DNA from: an uncultured Prevotella sp.
GTDB taxonomy: Bacteria > Bacteroidota > Bacteroidia > Bacteroidales > Bacteroidaceae
Reading direction: 5' to 3'
DNA length: 30,302 bases
Assembly (NCBI GenBank): GCA_934281565.1
Contig: CAKQXI010000014.1
Location: forward strand, 1 to 30,302
Part shown: positions 5,426 to 12,827 of the stretch, one piece after another
How positions within the stretch are numbered: position 1 is the first letter of the stretch
Layout of the letters: every line of letters starts with the position of its first letter
The notes under the pieces: model-generated
Seen by the model: only the letters and a program-made list of their open reading frames with translations
The model's database searches: none
What the model was told of the DNA's origin: nothing
Position numbers and translations under genes: made by a program

Positions 5426-7672
5426 ATGAGTACGATTTATTTATGTATCGTGATCTTCCTGCTCTGTCTGGCAGTGTTCGATCTATTCGTAGGAGTAAGC
5501 AATGACGCTGTCAACTTCCTACAGTCTGCCATCGGTGCCAAGGTGGCAAAGTTTCGCACCGTGCTAATCATAGCCTCTTGCGGAGTAGTCTTGGGTGCCA
5601 TCATGTCTTCGGGTATGATGGACATCGCACGCCACGGCATCATGAGTCCAGACCATTATTCATTCAATGAGGTCATGACCATCTTTCTTGCCGTCATGGT
5701 GACGGATGTCATAGTGCTCGATGTGTTCAACACACTTGGCATGCCAACCTCCACCACCGTGTCATTGGTGTTCGAGCTATTGGGCGGTACGTTCATCTTG
5801 GCGTGCCTGAAGATGGCAGGTGACGATAGCCTCACCTATGGTATGCTACTCAACAGCGACAAGGCACTGGAGGTCATCATCGGTATCTTCGCATCCGTAG
5901 CCATCGCTTTCGTGTTTGGTATCTTCGTGATGTGGCTTTCACGTATCGTCTTCACCTTTAACTATAAGAAGCACTCCTGTTACTCCATCGCCGTCTTTGG
6001 TGGTATCGCTTTCACAGCCCTCTCCTACTTCATCTTCATGAAAGGCTTGGGCAAAAGTCCTTATCTCCATCAGGATGTGCGCAATTATATTGACCAGAAC
6101 ATCGGCTTCTTGCTTGCCGTTACTTTCATTGTCTCTACCATCGTGATGGAAGTGTTGCACCTTTTCCGTGTGAACATCTTCAAGTTCACGGTCTTGTTAG
6201 GAACATTCGCCTTGGCAATGGCATTCGCAGGCAACGACTTGGTCAACTTCATCGGTGTGCCTATGGCCGGTCTTGACAGCTACAATGACTACATGGCAAA
6301 CGCCAATGGCATTGCGCCAGATAGCTTCATGATGACTTCGCTCATGGACAGTGCCAAGACTTCACCTTTGTATCTGCTTGCCGCTGGTGTCGTGATGATT
6401 ATCGCCATGGCTACCTCCAAGAAAGCACAGAATGTGATCAAGACTTCCGTAGACCTGAGTCGTCAGGACGAGGGAGATGAGATGTTTGGCAGTTCCAAGG
6501 TAGCACGAGTAGTAGTACGTCGCTGTCAAATGGCAGACAGTTGGCTGTCACAGTATATGCCAAAGACTGTCATGGCTTGGATCAACAGTCGTTTCAACAA
6601 GAATGATGTAGAATTGGAAGAAGCTGCTGCTTTTGATGTAGTTCGTGCAGCGGTCAACCTTGTGCTTGCTTCCATGCTAATCACCATCGGTACTAACCTC
6701 AAGTTGCCACTCTCTACCACTTACGTTACTTTCATGGTGGCTATGGGTTCCTCACTTGCCGACCGTGCTTGGAGCCGTGAGAGTGCTGTGTTCCGTGTAA
6801 CAGGTGTGCTGAGTGTCATCGGTGGATGGTTCGTTACCGCAGGTGTAGCTTTCTTCACTTGTGCCATCGTTTGCTTGGCAATGTATTTCGGAGGCATCGT
6901 CATCCAAGTGGCATTTATCGGTCTGGTTATCTTCTTGCTCATCCGTAGCAACATCCAGTACAACAAGAAATGCAAGGAAGACAACAAGAGCAACAGCTTC
7001 CAGTTGATGATGCGTGCCCGTGACCCTGAGATTGTATGGGACTTGCTTCGCAAGCACGTCAGCAAGACACAGAGCTTTGTATGCCATTTCGCCTTGGGCG
7101 AGTTCAATAAGATCATGGATGGTTTGGCTACCGAGAATGTCAGGGACCTCAGCCATGCCAACAAGGAGTTGAAAAAAGAACAGGATATGCTCAAGAAGTT
7201 CCGTCGCCAAGAAATGCTTGGCTTGAAGCGTTCTCCGATGGAGATAGCCATAGAACGGAACACTTGGTTCCACTTGGGTGCCAACAGCGACCAACAGTTC
7301 ATCTATTCTCTGCGCCGTATGCTCGACCCTATCAAGGAGCACGTTGACAACAACTTCAACCCTCTGCCAGAGGAATATATCAAGGAGTTCACTCCTACCC
7401 GTCAGAAAATCAACGACCTCATGAAGATGAGCTGTGAGCAGATAGAGACTGGACGATATGAGAACTATCGAGAAATCCTTGCCGAGGCAGATGCTTGCAA
7501 AGACGAGCTATCCGTACTTCGCAAGCGACACATCGACAGAATACAAAACATGGGTGACAATACCTTGATGCAAATATCACTGGTTTACCTGAATGTTCTG
7601 CAAGAGAGCCAAGAATTCATTAGCGTGATGAGGCATCAATTACGTGCCGCTAAGAAATTCATGGAGAACTAA
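5426..7672 (+). CDS. pit: PiT-family inorganic phosphate transporter with C-terminal helical domain
   Basis: A 748-residue inner-membrane protein. Both PiT signature repeats are present: GVSNDAVNF near residue 23 in the first membrane segments, and GNDLVNFIGVP at about residue 269. PiT proteins import phosphate coupled to H+ or Na+. About ten hydrophobic segments occupy residues 1 to about 515. The remaining roughly 230 residues, from LMMRARDPEIVWDLLRK onward, are charged and helical and resemble the PhoU-like cytoplasmic domain fused to PiT proteins in Bacteroidetes. That tail could sense or regulate transport. It is the last gene of the phosphate cluster and ends 23 nt from the convergent queF. 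Confidence 0.92.
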   Translation: MSTIYLCIVIFLLCLAVFDLFVGVSNDAVNFLQSAIGAKVAKFRTVLIIASCGVVLGAIMSSGMMDIARHGIMSPDHYSFNEVMTIFLAVMVTDVIVLDVFNTLGMPTSTTVSLVFELLGGTFILACLKMAGDDSLTYGMLLNSDKALEVIIGIFASVAIAFVFGIFVMWLSRIVFTFNYKKHSCYSIAVFGGIAFTALSYFIFMKGLGKSPYLHQDVRNYIDQNIGFLLAVTFIVSTIVMEVLHLFRVNIFKFTVLLGTFALAMAFAGNDLVNFIGVPMAGLDSYNDYMANANGIAPDSFMMTSLMDSAKTSPLYLLAAGVVMIIAMATSKKAQNVIKTSVDLSRQDEGDEMFGSSKVARVVVRRCQMADSWLSQYMPKTVMAWINSRFNKNDVELEEAAAFDVVRAAVNLVLASMLITIGTNLKLPLSTTYVTFMVAMGSSLADRAWSRESAVFRVTGVLSVIGGWFVTAGVAFFTCAIVCLAMYFGGIVIQVAFIGLVIFLLIRSNIQYNKKCKEDNKSNSFQLMMRARDPEIVWDLLRKHVSKTQSFVCHFALGEFNKIMDGLATENVRDLSHANKELKKEQDMLKKFRRQEMLGLKRSPMEIAIERNTWFHLGANSDQQFIYSLRRMLDPIKEHVDNNFNPLPEEYIKEFTPTRQKINDLMKMSCEQIETGRYENYREILAEADACKDELSVLRKRHIDRIQNMGDNTLMQISLVYLNVLQESQEFISVMRHQLRAAKKFMEN

Positions 7673-7695
7673 CTTTTTTCTTTCATTACTTGAAT

Positions 7696-8151
7696 TTACT
7701 CGTGGACGGCGAAACGCTGCTCCGCGAGTTTTTCATATTTAGTGCCTGGCTTTCCATAATTGGCGTATGGCCAGATGCTTATTCCTCCACGAGGGGTAAA
7801 GATACCTGTCACCTCTATATACTTGGGGTCCATCAATCGGATAAGGTCTTTCATGATGATATTGACACAATCCTCATGAAAATCTCCATGGTTACGGAAG
7901 CTAAAGAGATAGAGCTTCAAGCTCTTGCTCTCTACCATCTTTACATCAGGAATGTAACTGATACGTATCTCGGCAAAGTCTGGCTGACCAGTGATTGGAC
8001 AAAGTGAAGTAAACTCTGGGCAGTTGAAACGTACCCAATAATCGTTGCCCGGATGCTTGTTTACGAAAGTCTCAAGCACCTCTGGCGCATAATCCATCTT
8101 ATATTGGGTCTTGGCTCCCAAAGCCTTTAACCCGTCTTGTTTTCTATCCAA
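7696..8151 (-). CDS. queF: NADPH-dependent preQ0 reductase
   Basis: A 151-residue unimodular QueF, which reduces 7-cyano-7-deazaguanine (preQ0) to preQ1 in queuosine synthesis. The catalytic Cys51 (EFTSLCPITGQPDFAEI) and Asp58 are present. So are the QueF motif VESKSLKLYLFSFR (residues 73 on) and the substrate-binding NHGDFHED with His92 and Glu93. No in-frame ATG exists before the conserved core. The likely start is TTG at 8151, preceded by an A-rich stretch, and an in-frame TAA lies five codons upstream. It is downstream of the transporter gene in the same direction with an 83-nt gap that contains a heptamer repeat, so it probably shares the riboswitch-controlled transcript. Confidence 0.95.
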   Translation of the reverse strand: MDRKQDGLKALGAKTQYKMDYAPEVLETFVNKHPGNDYWVRFNCPEFTSLCPITGQPDFAEIRISYIPDVKMVESKSLKLYLFSFRNHGDFHEDCVNIIMKDLIRLMDPKYIEVTGIFTPRGGISIWPYANYGKPGTKYEKLAEQRFAVHE

Positions 8152-8180
8152 CTTTTTTAATATTTAATATTTAATTCTTT

Positions 8181-8201
8181 TGAATGTTGAGTGTTGAATT
8201 A
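8181..8201 (+). repeat. TGTTGA-heptamer repeat upstream of queF
   Basis: TGAATGTTGAGTGTTGAATT recurs here, identical over at least 19 nt to the copies at 4199 and 4230 near ppk1. It sits in the gap between the queuosine precursor transporter and queF, just upstream of the TTG start of queF. Confidence 0.8.
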
Positions 8202-8234
8202 TTTTCAACGCTAAGTGTTAACTTGGATGCTCAA

Positions 8235-8927
8235 CTAATTTATACTGAATATCTTGAATACATTGTATGAAATGTCGGTGTCGTAGACATCCTCGCCTTC
8301 ATGACGCTTCATCGCCTTGACCACTCTTATGGTGACAGGGAGAGCAATAACTTCGTAGAAAGTCTTCAGGATAACCTGCCAGAACATCAACCATGGAAGT
8401 TCGGAGGTAGGAATTACGCCGCCCAACGCCAATGGGAAAAAGATGATGCTGTCGCAGCTTTCTCCTGCTATCGTACTGAGGATGGCACGCAATGAGAAAC
8501 GACGACCACCGTCACGTATCTTCATCACACTCATCACATAGGCATTGGCAAACGAACCTACGATGAACGCAATAAAAGATGCCGCAGCTATACGTGGTGC
8601 CAAGCCAAAGATGGCATGGAACCCTGCATCATTGTTCCAATAAGAAGCTGCAGGAATGGCATCGCAAATGGCACCTAAGGTCACAAAGAAGAAGTTCATC
8701 GCAAAACCTGTCCATATCAACAAACGAGCTTTGCCATATCCCCATACCTCACACACACAGTCGTTGATGATGTAGCTTACAGGGAACACGATAAGACCTC
8801 CTGTCAAGGAGATAGGACCTACTGCGATTTGCTTTGTTTCGAGCACGTTTGCCGCAATAAGGCAAACGCAAAAGAGGATGCTGAAAAGCATAAACAGCAT
8901 ACTTACTTGGGTTGTTTTCTTTTCCAT
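8235..8927 (-). CDS. Queuosine precursor transporter (YhhQ/VUT family)
   Basis: A 230-residue integral membrane protein of the YhhQ/QPTR family, which imports preQ0 or preQ1. Features are about six hydrophobic segments, the ISLTGGLIVFPVSYIINDCVCEVWGYGKAR stretch of the family with its acidic N-D-C-V-C-E-V-W core, and later GSFANAYVMSVMK and AGESCDSIIFFPLA. The start is the ATG at 8927 (MEKKTTQVSML). The longer reading from a GTG at 8957 would run through the riboswitch and is rejected. It is followed by queF in the same direction, and uptake plus reduction of the precursor makes functional sense. A preQ1-I riboswitch overlaps its ribosome-binding region. Confidence 0.93.
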   Translation of the reverse strand: MEKKTTQVSMLFMLFSILFCVCLIAANVLETKQIAVGPISLTGGLIVFPVSYIINDCVCEVWGYGKARLLIWTGFAMNFFFVTLGAICDAIPAASYWNNDAGFHAIFGLAPRIAAASFIAFIVGSFANAYVMSVMKIRDGGRRFSLRAILSTIAGESCDSIIFFPLALGGVIPTSELPWLMFWQVILKTFYEVIALPVTIRVVKAMKRHEGEDVYDTDISYNVFKIFSIN

Positions 8928-8960
8928 TTCTTGTTTTTTACGAGGTTTGACAAGCACTCG
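8928..8960 (-). promoter_or_regulatory. preQ1-I riboswitch
   Basis: On the minus strand a 4-bp stem CGAG/CTCG (8960-8957 with 8944-8941) encloses the 12-nt loop TGCTTGTCAAAC. The tail TAAAAAACAAG follows and ends 2 nt before the ATG at 8927. Loop bases CTTG (8954-8951) pair perfectly with CAAG of the tail (8933-8930), making the H-type pseudoknot. The last loop base before the 3' stem strand is C, the position that pairs with preQ1 in known members. The loop length equals that of the B. subtilis queC element, and the A6-C-A-A tail matches the class. With ligand bound the pseudoknot would cover the region just before the start codon. The downstream genes are a queuosine precursor transporter and queF, the expected regulon. 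Confidence 0.8.
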
Positions 8961-9010
8961 GGTTCATAAAATCTATATACATTCTGGGCACTATCGCCTC
9001 AAATGCGGGT

Positions 9011-9042
9011 GCAAATTTACGACTATTCTTTTAAATTACAAA
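9011..9042 (-). promoter_or_regulatory. Promoter of the queuosine transporter-queF operon
   Basis: On the minus strand TTTG (9042-9039) and TAAATTTGC (9019-9011) are separated by 19 nt, a full match to the Bacteroidetes consensus. Transcription would start near 9005 and give a leader of about 78 nt ending in the preQ1 riboswitch. Confidence 0.8.
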
Positions 9043-9082
9043 ATATTAAATGAATATTCTAATGTTTTAGACAATAAATTTG

Positions 9083-9091
9083 TACTTTTGC
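9083..9091 (+). promoter_or_regulatory. -7 element of the first TlpA-like gene
   Basis: TACTTTTGC matches the TAnnTTTG consensus 55 nt before the ATG at 9146. No TTTG is found at the proper -33 distance, so this is a partial match. Confidence 0.5.
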
Positions 9092-9145
9092 ATCCATGAA
9101 CTGATTATTCAACATTAACTTATAAACTTTAAAACAAGAATAGGC

Positions 9146-10006
9146 ATGAAAAAAATCTTATCACTCGCATTTCTCGCCTTTGCTTTCTTAGGAAGCATGG
9201 AGGCCCAGGAAATCAAGGACCCTGCTCTCAAGGCCAAACTGGAGGCTTTCAAGACACAAGATAGCATCGCCAACAACAAGAGCATGGAACTTTACAAAGA
9301 ATACAAGAAGTTACAAAACGAGAATACCGATGCTGCCAAGGCTAAGCTCAAAGCTATAGAGGAAGAAATGGAGCTGAGCGACAAGAAGCAAATCGCTGCC
9401 ATCAAGACTTTTTGTACAGAGAACAGAGACAACGAACTACCAGCATACGTATTGGCAAAGACTTTCTACTACTTCGGCTATGATGAGTTGAAAGCACTTT
9501 GCGACAGTACTACCGCCTACTATAACCATCCTTTGATGGAGAAAGCAAAGATGCAACTTGCTTCTCTGGCTAAACGCCAGCCTGGCATCAAATATACCGA
9601 CTTGAGCATGAATGACATGGATGGAAAAGCCGTTAAGTTGAGCCAATATATCGGTAAAGGAAAGTATGTGTTGGTTGACTTCTGGGCTTCATGGTGCGGT
9701 CCTTGCCGTATGGAAATGCCTAACGTGAAAAAGGCTTACGAGAAGTATCACAACAAAGGGTTCGATGTTGTAGGTGTTAGTTTCGACAATAAAGCCGTAG
9801 CTTGGAAAAAAGGCGTAAAAGACTTGGGACTTCCTTGGACGCAGATGAGTGACCTAAAAGGTTGGCAATGTGCAGCACATGAGATATATGGAGTGAACAG
9901 TATTCCGAGCAATATCCTCGTCAATCCCGACGGTGTCATCATTGCTTGTGATTTGAGAGAACAAGCATTGCAAGACAAACTAAAAGAAATCTTTGAATTG
10001 AAGTAA
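9146..10006 (+). CDS. TlpA-like thiol-disulfide oxidoreductase, copy 1
   Basis: A 286-residue exported protein. It has a signal peptide (residues 1-20, MKKILSLAFLAFAFLGSMEA), a charged helical region of about residues 25-145, then a thioredoxin/AhpC-TSA domain (about 146-286). The active site is WCGPC at residues 183-187 in FWASWCGPCRMEMPNV, and the cis-proline loop is SIPSN. Such TlpA/ResA-like proteins reduce or rearrange disulfides in the periplasm. The helical N-terminal region resembles the DUF4369-type heads of Bacteroidetes TlpA proteins only loosely. It is followed by a hairpin terminator and then by a close paralog. The physiological substrate is unknown. Confidence 0.88.
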   Translation: MKKILSLAFLAFAFLGSMEAQEIKDPALKAKLEAFKTQDSIANNKSMELYKEYKKLQNENTDAAKAKLKAIEEEMELSDKKQIAAIKTFCTENRDNELPAYVLAKTFYYFGYDELKALCDSTTAYYNHPLMEKAKMQLASLAKRQPGIKYTDLSMNDMDGKAVKLSQYIGKGKYVLVDFWASWCGPCRMEMPNVKKAYEKYHNKGFDVVGVSFDNKAVAWKKGVKDLGLPWTQMSDLKGWQCAAHEIYGVNSIPSNILVNPDGVIIACDLREQALQDKLKEIFELK

Positions 10007-10017
10007 GTGAAACATTG

Positions 10018-10049
10018 CACCGCCATACGTTGTTTGATGTATGGCGGTG
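10018..10049 (+). terminator. Hairpin terminator after TlpA-like copy 1
   Basis: CACCGCCATAC (10018-10028) and GTATGGCGGTG (10039-10049) form an 11-bp perfect stem with a 10-nt loop, 12 nt after the stop codon. The following TAATTACAAT is AT-rich but is not a T-run. Confidence 0.75.
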
Positions 10050-10165
10050 TAATTACAATAGGCTGTATAAGTCTTTATGTATCAATAAAATAAACACATA
10101 GTCTTTCTATATATAATTTACGTTAAATATAAAGTAGAAAGAATACAGCAGCAAGTTTAAAATAC

Positions 10166-10174
10166 TATCTTTGC
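10166..10174 (+). promoter_or_regulatory. -7 element of the second TlpA-like gene
   Basis: TATCTTTGC matches TAnnTTTG 34 nt before the ATG at 10209. No clear -33 TTTG is seen. Together with the terminator at 10018-10049 it suggests that the two paralogs are transcribed separately. Confidence 0.5.
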
Positions 10175-10208
10175 AACATGATTTATTAATTTTAAACTTG
10201 TAAAAGCC

Positions 10209-11084
10209 ATGAAAAAAATCTTATCAGTATTATTCCTCACTTTCCTATTCATTGGAAGTGCAGAAGCTCAAGAAGCAAAAGCAGAAATCAAAGACCCTGC
10301 CCTCAAAGCTAAGTTGGAAGCCTTTTATGAAAAAGACAGTGCTATCTACAACAAACGTGATAAAATCTTTGAAAAGATCAAGAAAGTAATTAGCGTAGAA
10401 GGTATGGAATCTGAGGCTGTATTAGCTAAAATAAAACCCTTTGAAAAAGAGATTAATGAAGTTGACAAAGAGTTAGCTGCATCCTTTAAGAAATTCTGCC
10501 TTGAAAATAGGGACAATGAACTTCCTGCATACATATTAGCTGACCATTTTGACTATTTCGACTATACAGACTTAAACTTACTTTGCGACAAAACGACCAG
10601 CTACTACAACCATCCCTTGATGAAAGAGGCTAAAGAGCAACTTGCTCTTTTAGCCAAACGCCGCCCGGGACTCAAATATACAGACTTAAATATGAAAGAT
10701 ATGAAAGGAAAAGCTGTAAAATTGAGCCAATATATCGGCAAAGGGAAATATGTACTGGTAGACTTCTGGGCTTCGTGGTGTGGACCTTGCCAGATGGAGA
10801 TGCCTAATGTAATAGAGGCTTATAACAAATATCACGACAAAGGGTTCGATGTGGTTGGTGTTAGTCTTGATGAAAAAGCAGAGGCATGGAAGAAAGGTGT
10901 AAAAGACTTAGGACTTCCATGGCATCAGCTAAGCGAACTGAAAGGTTGGAAAGGTGCTGTGTGCCAAACATATGGCATTGTCGGTATTCCAAATAACATC
11001 CTTGTTGATCCCGATGGCATTATCATTGCCTCTGACTTGCGAGAAGAAGCGTTGCAAGACAAACTAAAGGAAATCTTCAAATAG
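10209..11084 (+). CDS. TlpA-like thiol-disulfide oxidoreductase, copy 2
   Basis: A 291-residue paralog of the preceding protein with the same plan: signal peptide (1-20), charged helical region (about 25-150) and thioredoxin domain with WCGPC at 190-194 (FWASWCGPCQMEMPNV). The two share long blocks such as NELPAYxLA, LSQYIGKGKYVLVDFWASWCGPC, YHxKGFDVVGVS and LQDKLKEIF, so they arose by tandem duplication. They differ around the third cysteine: copy 1 has GWQCAAHEIYGVNSIPSN and copy 2 has GWKGAVCQTYGIVGIPNN, so the cysteine has moved by three residues. That may change the redox partner. An 18-bp hairpin follows the stop codon. Confidence 0.88.
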   Translation: MKKILSVLFLTFLFIGSAEAQEAKAEIKDPALKAKLEAFYEKDSAIYNKRDKIFEKIKKVISVEGMESEAVLAKIKPFEKEINEVDKELAASFKKFCLENRDNELPAYILADHFDYFDYTDLNLLCDKTTSYYNHPLMKEAKEQLALLAKRRPGLKYTDLNMKDMKGKAVKLSQYIGKGKYVLVDFWASWCGPCQMEMPNVIEAYNKYHDKGFDVVGVSLDEKAEAWKKGVKDLGLPWHQLSELKGWKGAVCQTYGIVGIPNNILVDPDGIIIASDLREEALQDKLKEIFK

Positions 11085-11090
11085 AAATAA

Positions 11091-11129
11091 GAAATCCCTT
11101 GCAAGTATCTGATACTTGCAAGGGATTTC
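11091..11129. terminator. Strong 18-bp hairpin, probably bidirectional
   Basis: GAAATCCCTTGCAAGTAT (11091-11108) pairs perfectly with 11112-11129 around a CTG loop. It starts 6 nt after the TlpA copy 2 stop and lies 62 nt beyond the stop of the convergent hsp20 gene, so it can serve both. Confidence 0.85.
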
Positions 11130-11191
11130 AACATCATTTACTAACTAAAACCTAAAAAACAACTTTTCACCCATCAAAAAGAACTCGTTGC

Positions 11192-11602
11192 TTAACCTAC
11201 TGTAATCTGGCGTGCAACTTTCTGTTCCGCCTTTGTAATCTTTGGCAAACCTATTGTCAAGACACCATCGGCAACACTTGCTGATATTTTCTCTTTATCA
11301 ACATCCTCTGGCAAAATCAAGGTTTGCTCAAACTTAGCGTATGAGAACTCACGGCGCAAATATACGTGCTCTCCCTCGTCCGCCTGATGCTTGTTCTCCA
11401 TCTTGATATGAAGATCACCATTGTCATTGAGATTTACCTCAAAGTCCTCCTTGCGCATACCCGGTGCTGCAACTTCTACGGTATATTTTGACTCAGACTC
11501 CTTTACATTGATAGCTGGCGCTGTCGTGTTAGCCTTTGGCATATTAGGCTCATTGAAGAATCCGTTAAAAACTTCAGGTATCCAAGAATTTCTGTAGATC
11601 AT
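11192..11602 (-). CDS. Hsp20/alpha-crystallin small heat shock protein
   Basis: A 136-residue small heat shock protein, an ATP-independent holdase that keeps unfolding proteins soluble. A short N-terminal arm (MIYRNSWIPEVFNGFFNE) leads into an alpha-crystallin domain (about residues 33-130) with YTVEVAAPGMRKEDFEVNL, DLHIKMENKH, YLRREFSYAKFEQTLILPEDVD, and the hallmark ISASVADGVLTIGLPK. It has an unusually clear Shine-Dalgarno sequence (see the site at 11611-11616). It stands alone between a terminator and a DUF5606-like gene. Confidence 0.95.
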   Translation of the reverse strand: MIYRNSWIPEVFNGFFNEPNMPKANTTAPAINVKESESKYTVEVAAPGMRKEDFEVNLNDNGDLHIKMENKHQADEGEHVYLRREFSYAKFEQTLILPEDVDKEKISASVADGVLTIGLPKITKAEQKVARQITVG

Positions 11603-11610
11603 AATCTTAA

Positions 11611-11616
11611 CCTCCC
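11611..11616 (-). promoter_or_regulatory. Strong Shine-Dalgarno site of hsp20
   Basis: The minus strand reads GGGAGGTTAAGATTATG, that is GGGAGG 8 nt before the ATG. Most genes in this window have only A-rich leaders, as usual in Bacteroidetes, so this site stands out. It may allow strong translation under heat stress. Confidence 0.7.
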
Positions 11617-11738
11617 AATTATTTTGTTTTATATTATTAATCGTTTTATCATCTATAAGCTCTTACTTTCATAATCGCTTACGCCAAGGACTTTACAATA
11701 TATGTACCAAACAAAGGAGGTATGCCATATAGACAGAA

Positions 11739-11761
11739 ATAGCCGACAAATTGTCGGCTAT
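11739..11761 (-). terminator. Hairpin terminator after the DUF5606-like gene
   Basis: ATAGCCGAC (11739-11747) and GTCGGCTAT (11753-11761) form a 9-bp stem around AAATT. It lies 22 nt beyond the stop codon of the minus-strand gene. On the minus strand it is followed by TTCTGTC, a weak T-rich stretch. Confidence 0.7.
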
Positions 11762-11783
11762 CAATAGTTGTTTTCGATAAAGA

Positions 11784-12236
11784 CTAAGCCTCTGCAGCTT
11801 CTTCCTGACGGTCGTCTACATTGTTACCCTCCGTTGGAGCCAAAGTAGCCTTGAAGTCTGTGATACCATTCTTTACCAAGATGTTATACCACTGGAGAAG
11901 TTTCTTAATATCACTGTCGTGAACACGATCACGATCATAGTTAGGCAAAACCTCTGCGAAATAAGCATGAAGTTCATCGGCAGAAGCCTTCTTGTAGTTC
12001 AGACTACTTTCCTTGCTGCCTTCTTTCTTGCCTACACTCTCCAACACTTCCCAGAGTGCCACCTCATCGGCATCAGTATACATGGCAATGTCACCAAGAC
12101 TTGTCACACGGTCGGTAGCGAATGCTGGGACACGTTTATGTGTAGCATCAATAGTCTCGACTATCAAATTACGATTTCCACGTGATACCAGTTTGTAGAG
12201 GCCTGGCTTACCTGCGATAGATAAAATTGTTTCCAT
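11784..12236 (-). CDS. Conserved Bacteroidetes protein, DUF5606-like
   Basis: A 150-residue protein beginning METILSIAGKPGLYKLVSRGNRNLIVETID, which I recognise as the start of the DUF5606 family found across Bacteroidetes. The N-terminal 70 residues look like a small beta domain. A helical part follows (about 80-135, with DELHAYFAEVLPNYDRDRVHDSDIKKLLQWYNIL), then an acidic tail (NVDDRQEEAAEA). There is no signal peptide or membrane segment, and its function is not known. It is the last gene of the nusB-yajC-ybbR-coaE run, 20 nt after coaE, so it may be linked with core RNA or translation functions. The family assignment is from memory of the N-terminal pattern. Confidence 0.75.
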   Translation of the reverse strand: METILSIAGKPGLYKLVSRGNRNLIVETIDATHKRVPAFATDRVTSLGDIAMYTDADEVALWEVLESVGKKEGSKESSLNYKKASADELHAYFAEVLPNYDRDRVHDSDIKKLLQWYNILVKNGITDFKATLAPTEGNNVDDRQEEAAEA

Positions 12237-12256
12237 TGTTATTTTTATGATTATGT

Positions 12257-12826
12257 TTATACTTTTTGTATTGTCTCCAATATCATTCTTACTTGCGAAG
12301 AAATGTCATGCTCCCCATCGTTCACAATTTCAAAGTCACTCCACCGAAGCATTTCCTCCTGTGGCAACTGGGCATATATCCATTCCAAGGCTTTCTCACG
12401 GCTAATATCATCTCGTGCCATGATACGCTGGATACGCACTTCCAAGGGAGCCGTCACACAGACCACTTTATCGAAATGAGTACGATGGATGAAACCACTG
12501 TCAAAGAGTATGGCACTCTCCAGCCAGTCCTTGCCACTTTTCTCGAAGTCAAGAGCCACCGCTGGATGAACAATGTCATTGACTGCTTGCTTATGCTCGT
12601 CGCTTGCCAAGAGGTATCTTGCCAAAACCTGCTTTTGCAAGAAGCCTTGAGCATCATAAACATCCTTGCCCACCAACTGGACAAGCGATCGTCGTAAGTT
12701 GGCATCGCTTCTCATCAGTCGTTTGGCACCAGCATCACAATCATATACCTCAATGCCATACTTGCTCAATTCTCGGCAGACATAACTTTTGCCACATCCA
12801 ATGCCACCAGTTATTGCTATTTTCAT
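12257..12826 (-). CDS. coaE: Dephospho-CoA kinase
   Basis: A 189-residue P-loop kinase that phosphorylates dephospho-CoA at the ribose 3' position, the last step of coenzyme A synthesis. The Walker A motif is TGGIGCGKS at residues 6-14. YDCDAGAKRLM holds the DxD-type motif that binds the acceptor. Further family motifs are DIVHPAV, SAILFDSGFI and VVCVTAPLEVRIQRIMARDDISREKA. The start is the ATG at 12826, 1 nt after the stop codon of the YbbR-like gene. The longer reading from 12868 overlaps that gene by 41 nt and is not needed. The tight junction implies translational coupling. Confidence 0.95.
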   Translation of the reverse strand: MKIAITGGIGCGKSYVCRELSKYGIEVYDCDAGAKRLMRSDANLRRSLVQLVGKDVYDAQGFLQKQVLARYLLASDEHKQAVNDIVHPAVALDFEKSGKDWLESAILFDSGFIHRTHFDKVVCVTAPLEVRIQRIMARDDISREKALEWIYAQLPQEEMLRWSDFEIVNDGEHDISSQVRMILETIQKV

Positions 12827-12827
12827 C

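Noticed and set aside
7673..7695. A terminator between pit and queF
   Set aside because: The 23-nt gap between converging genes has T-rich runs but no hairpin.
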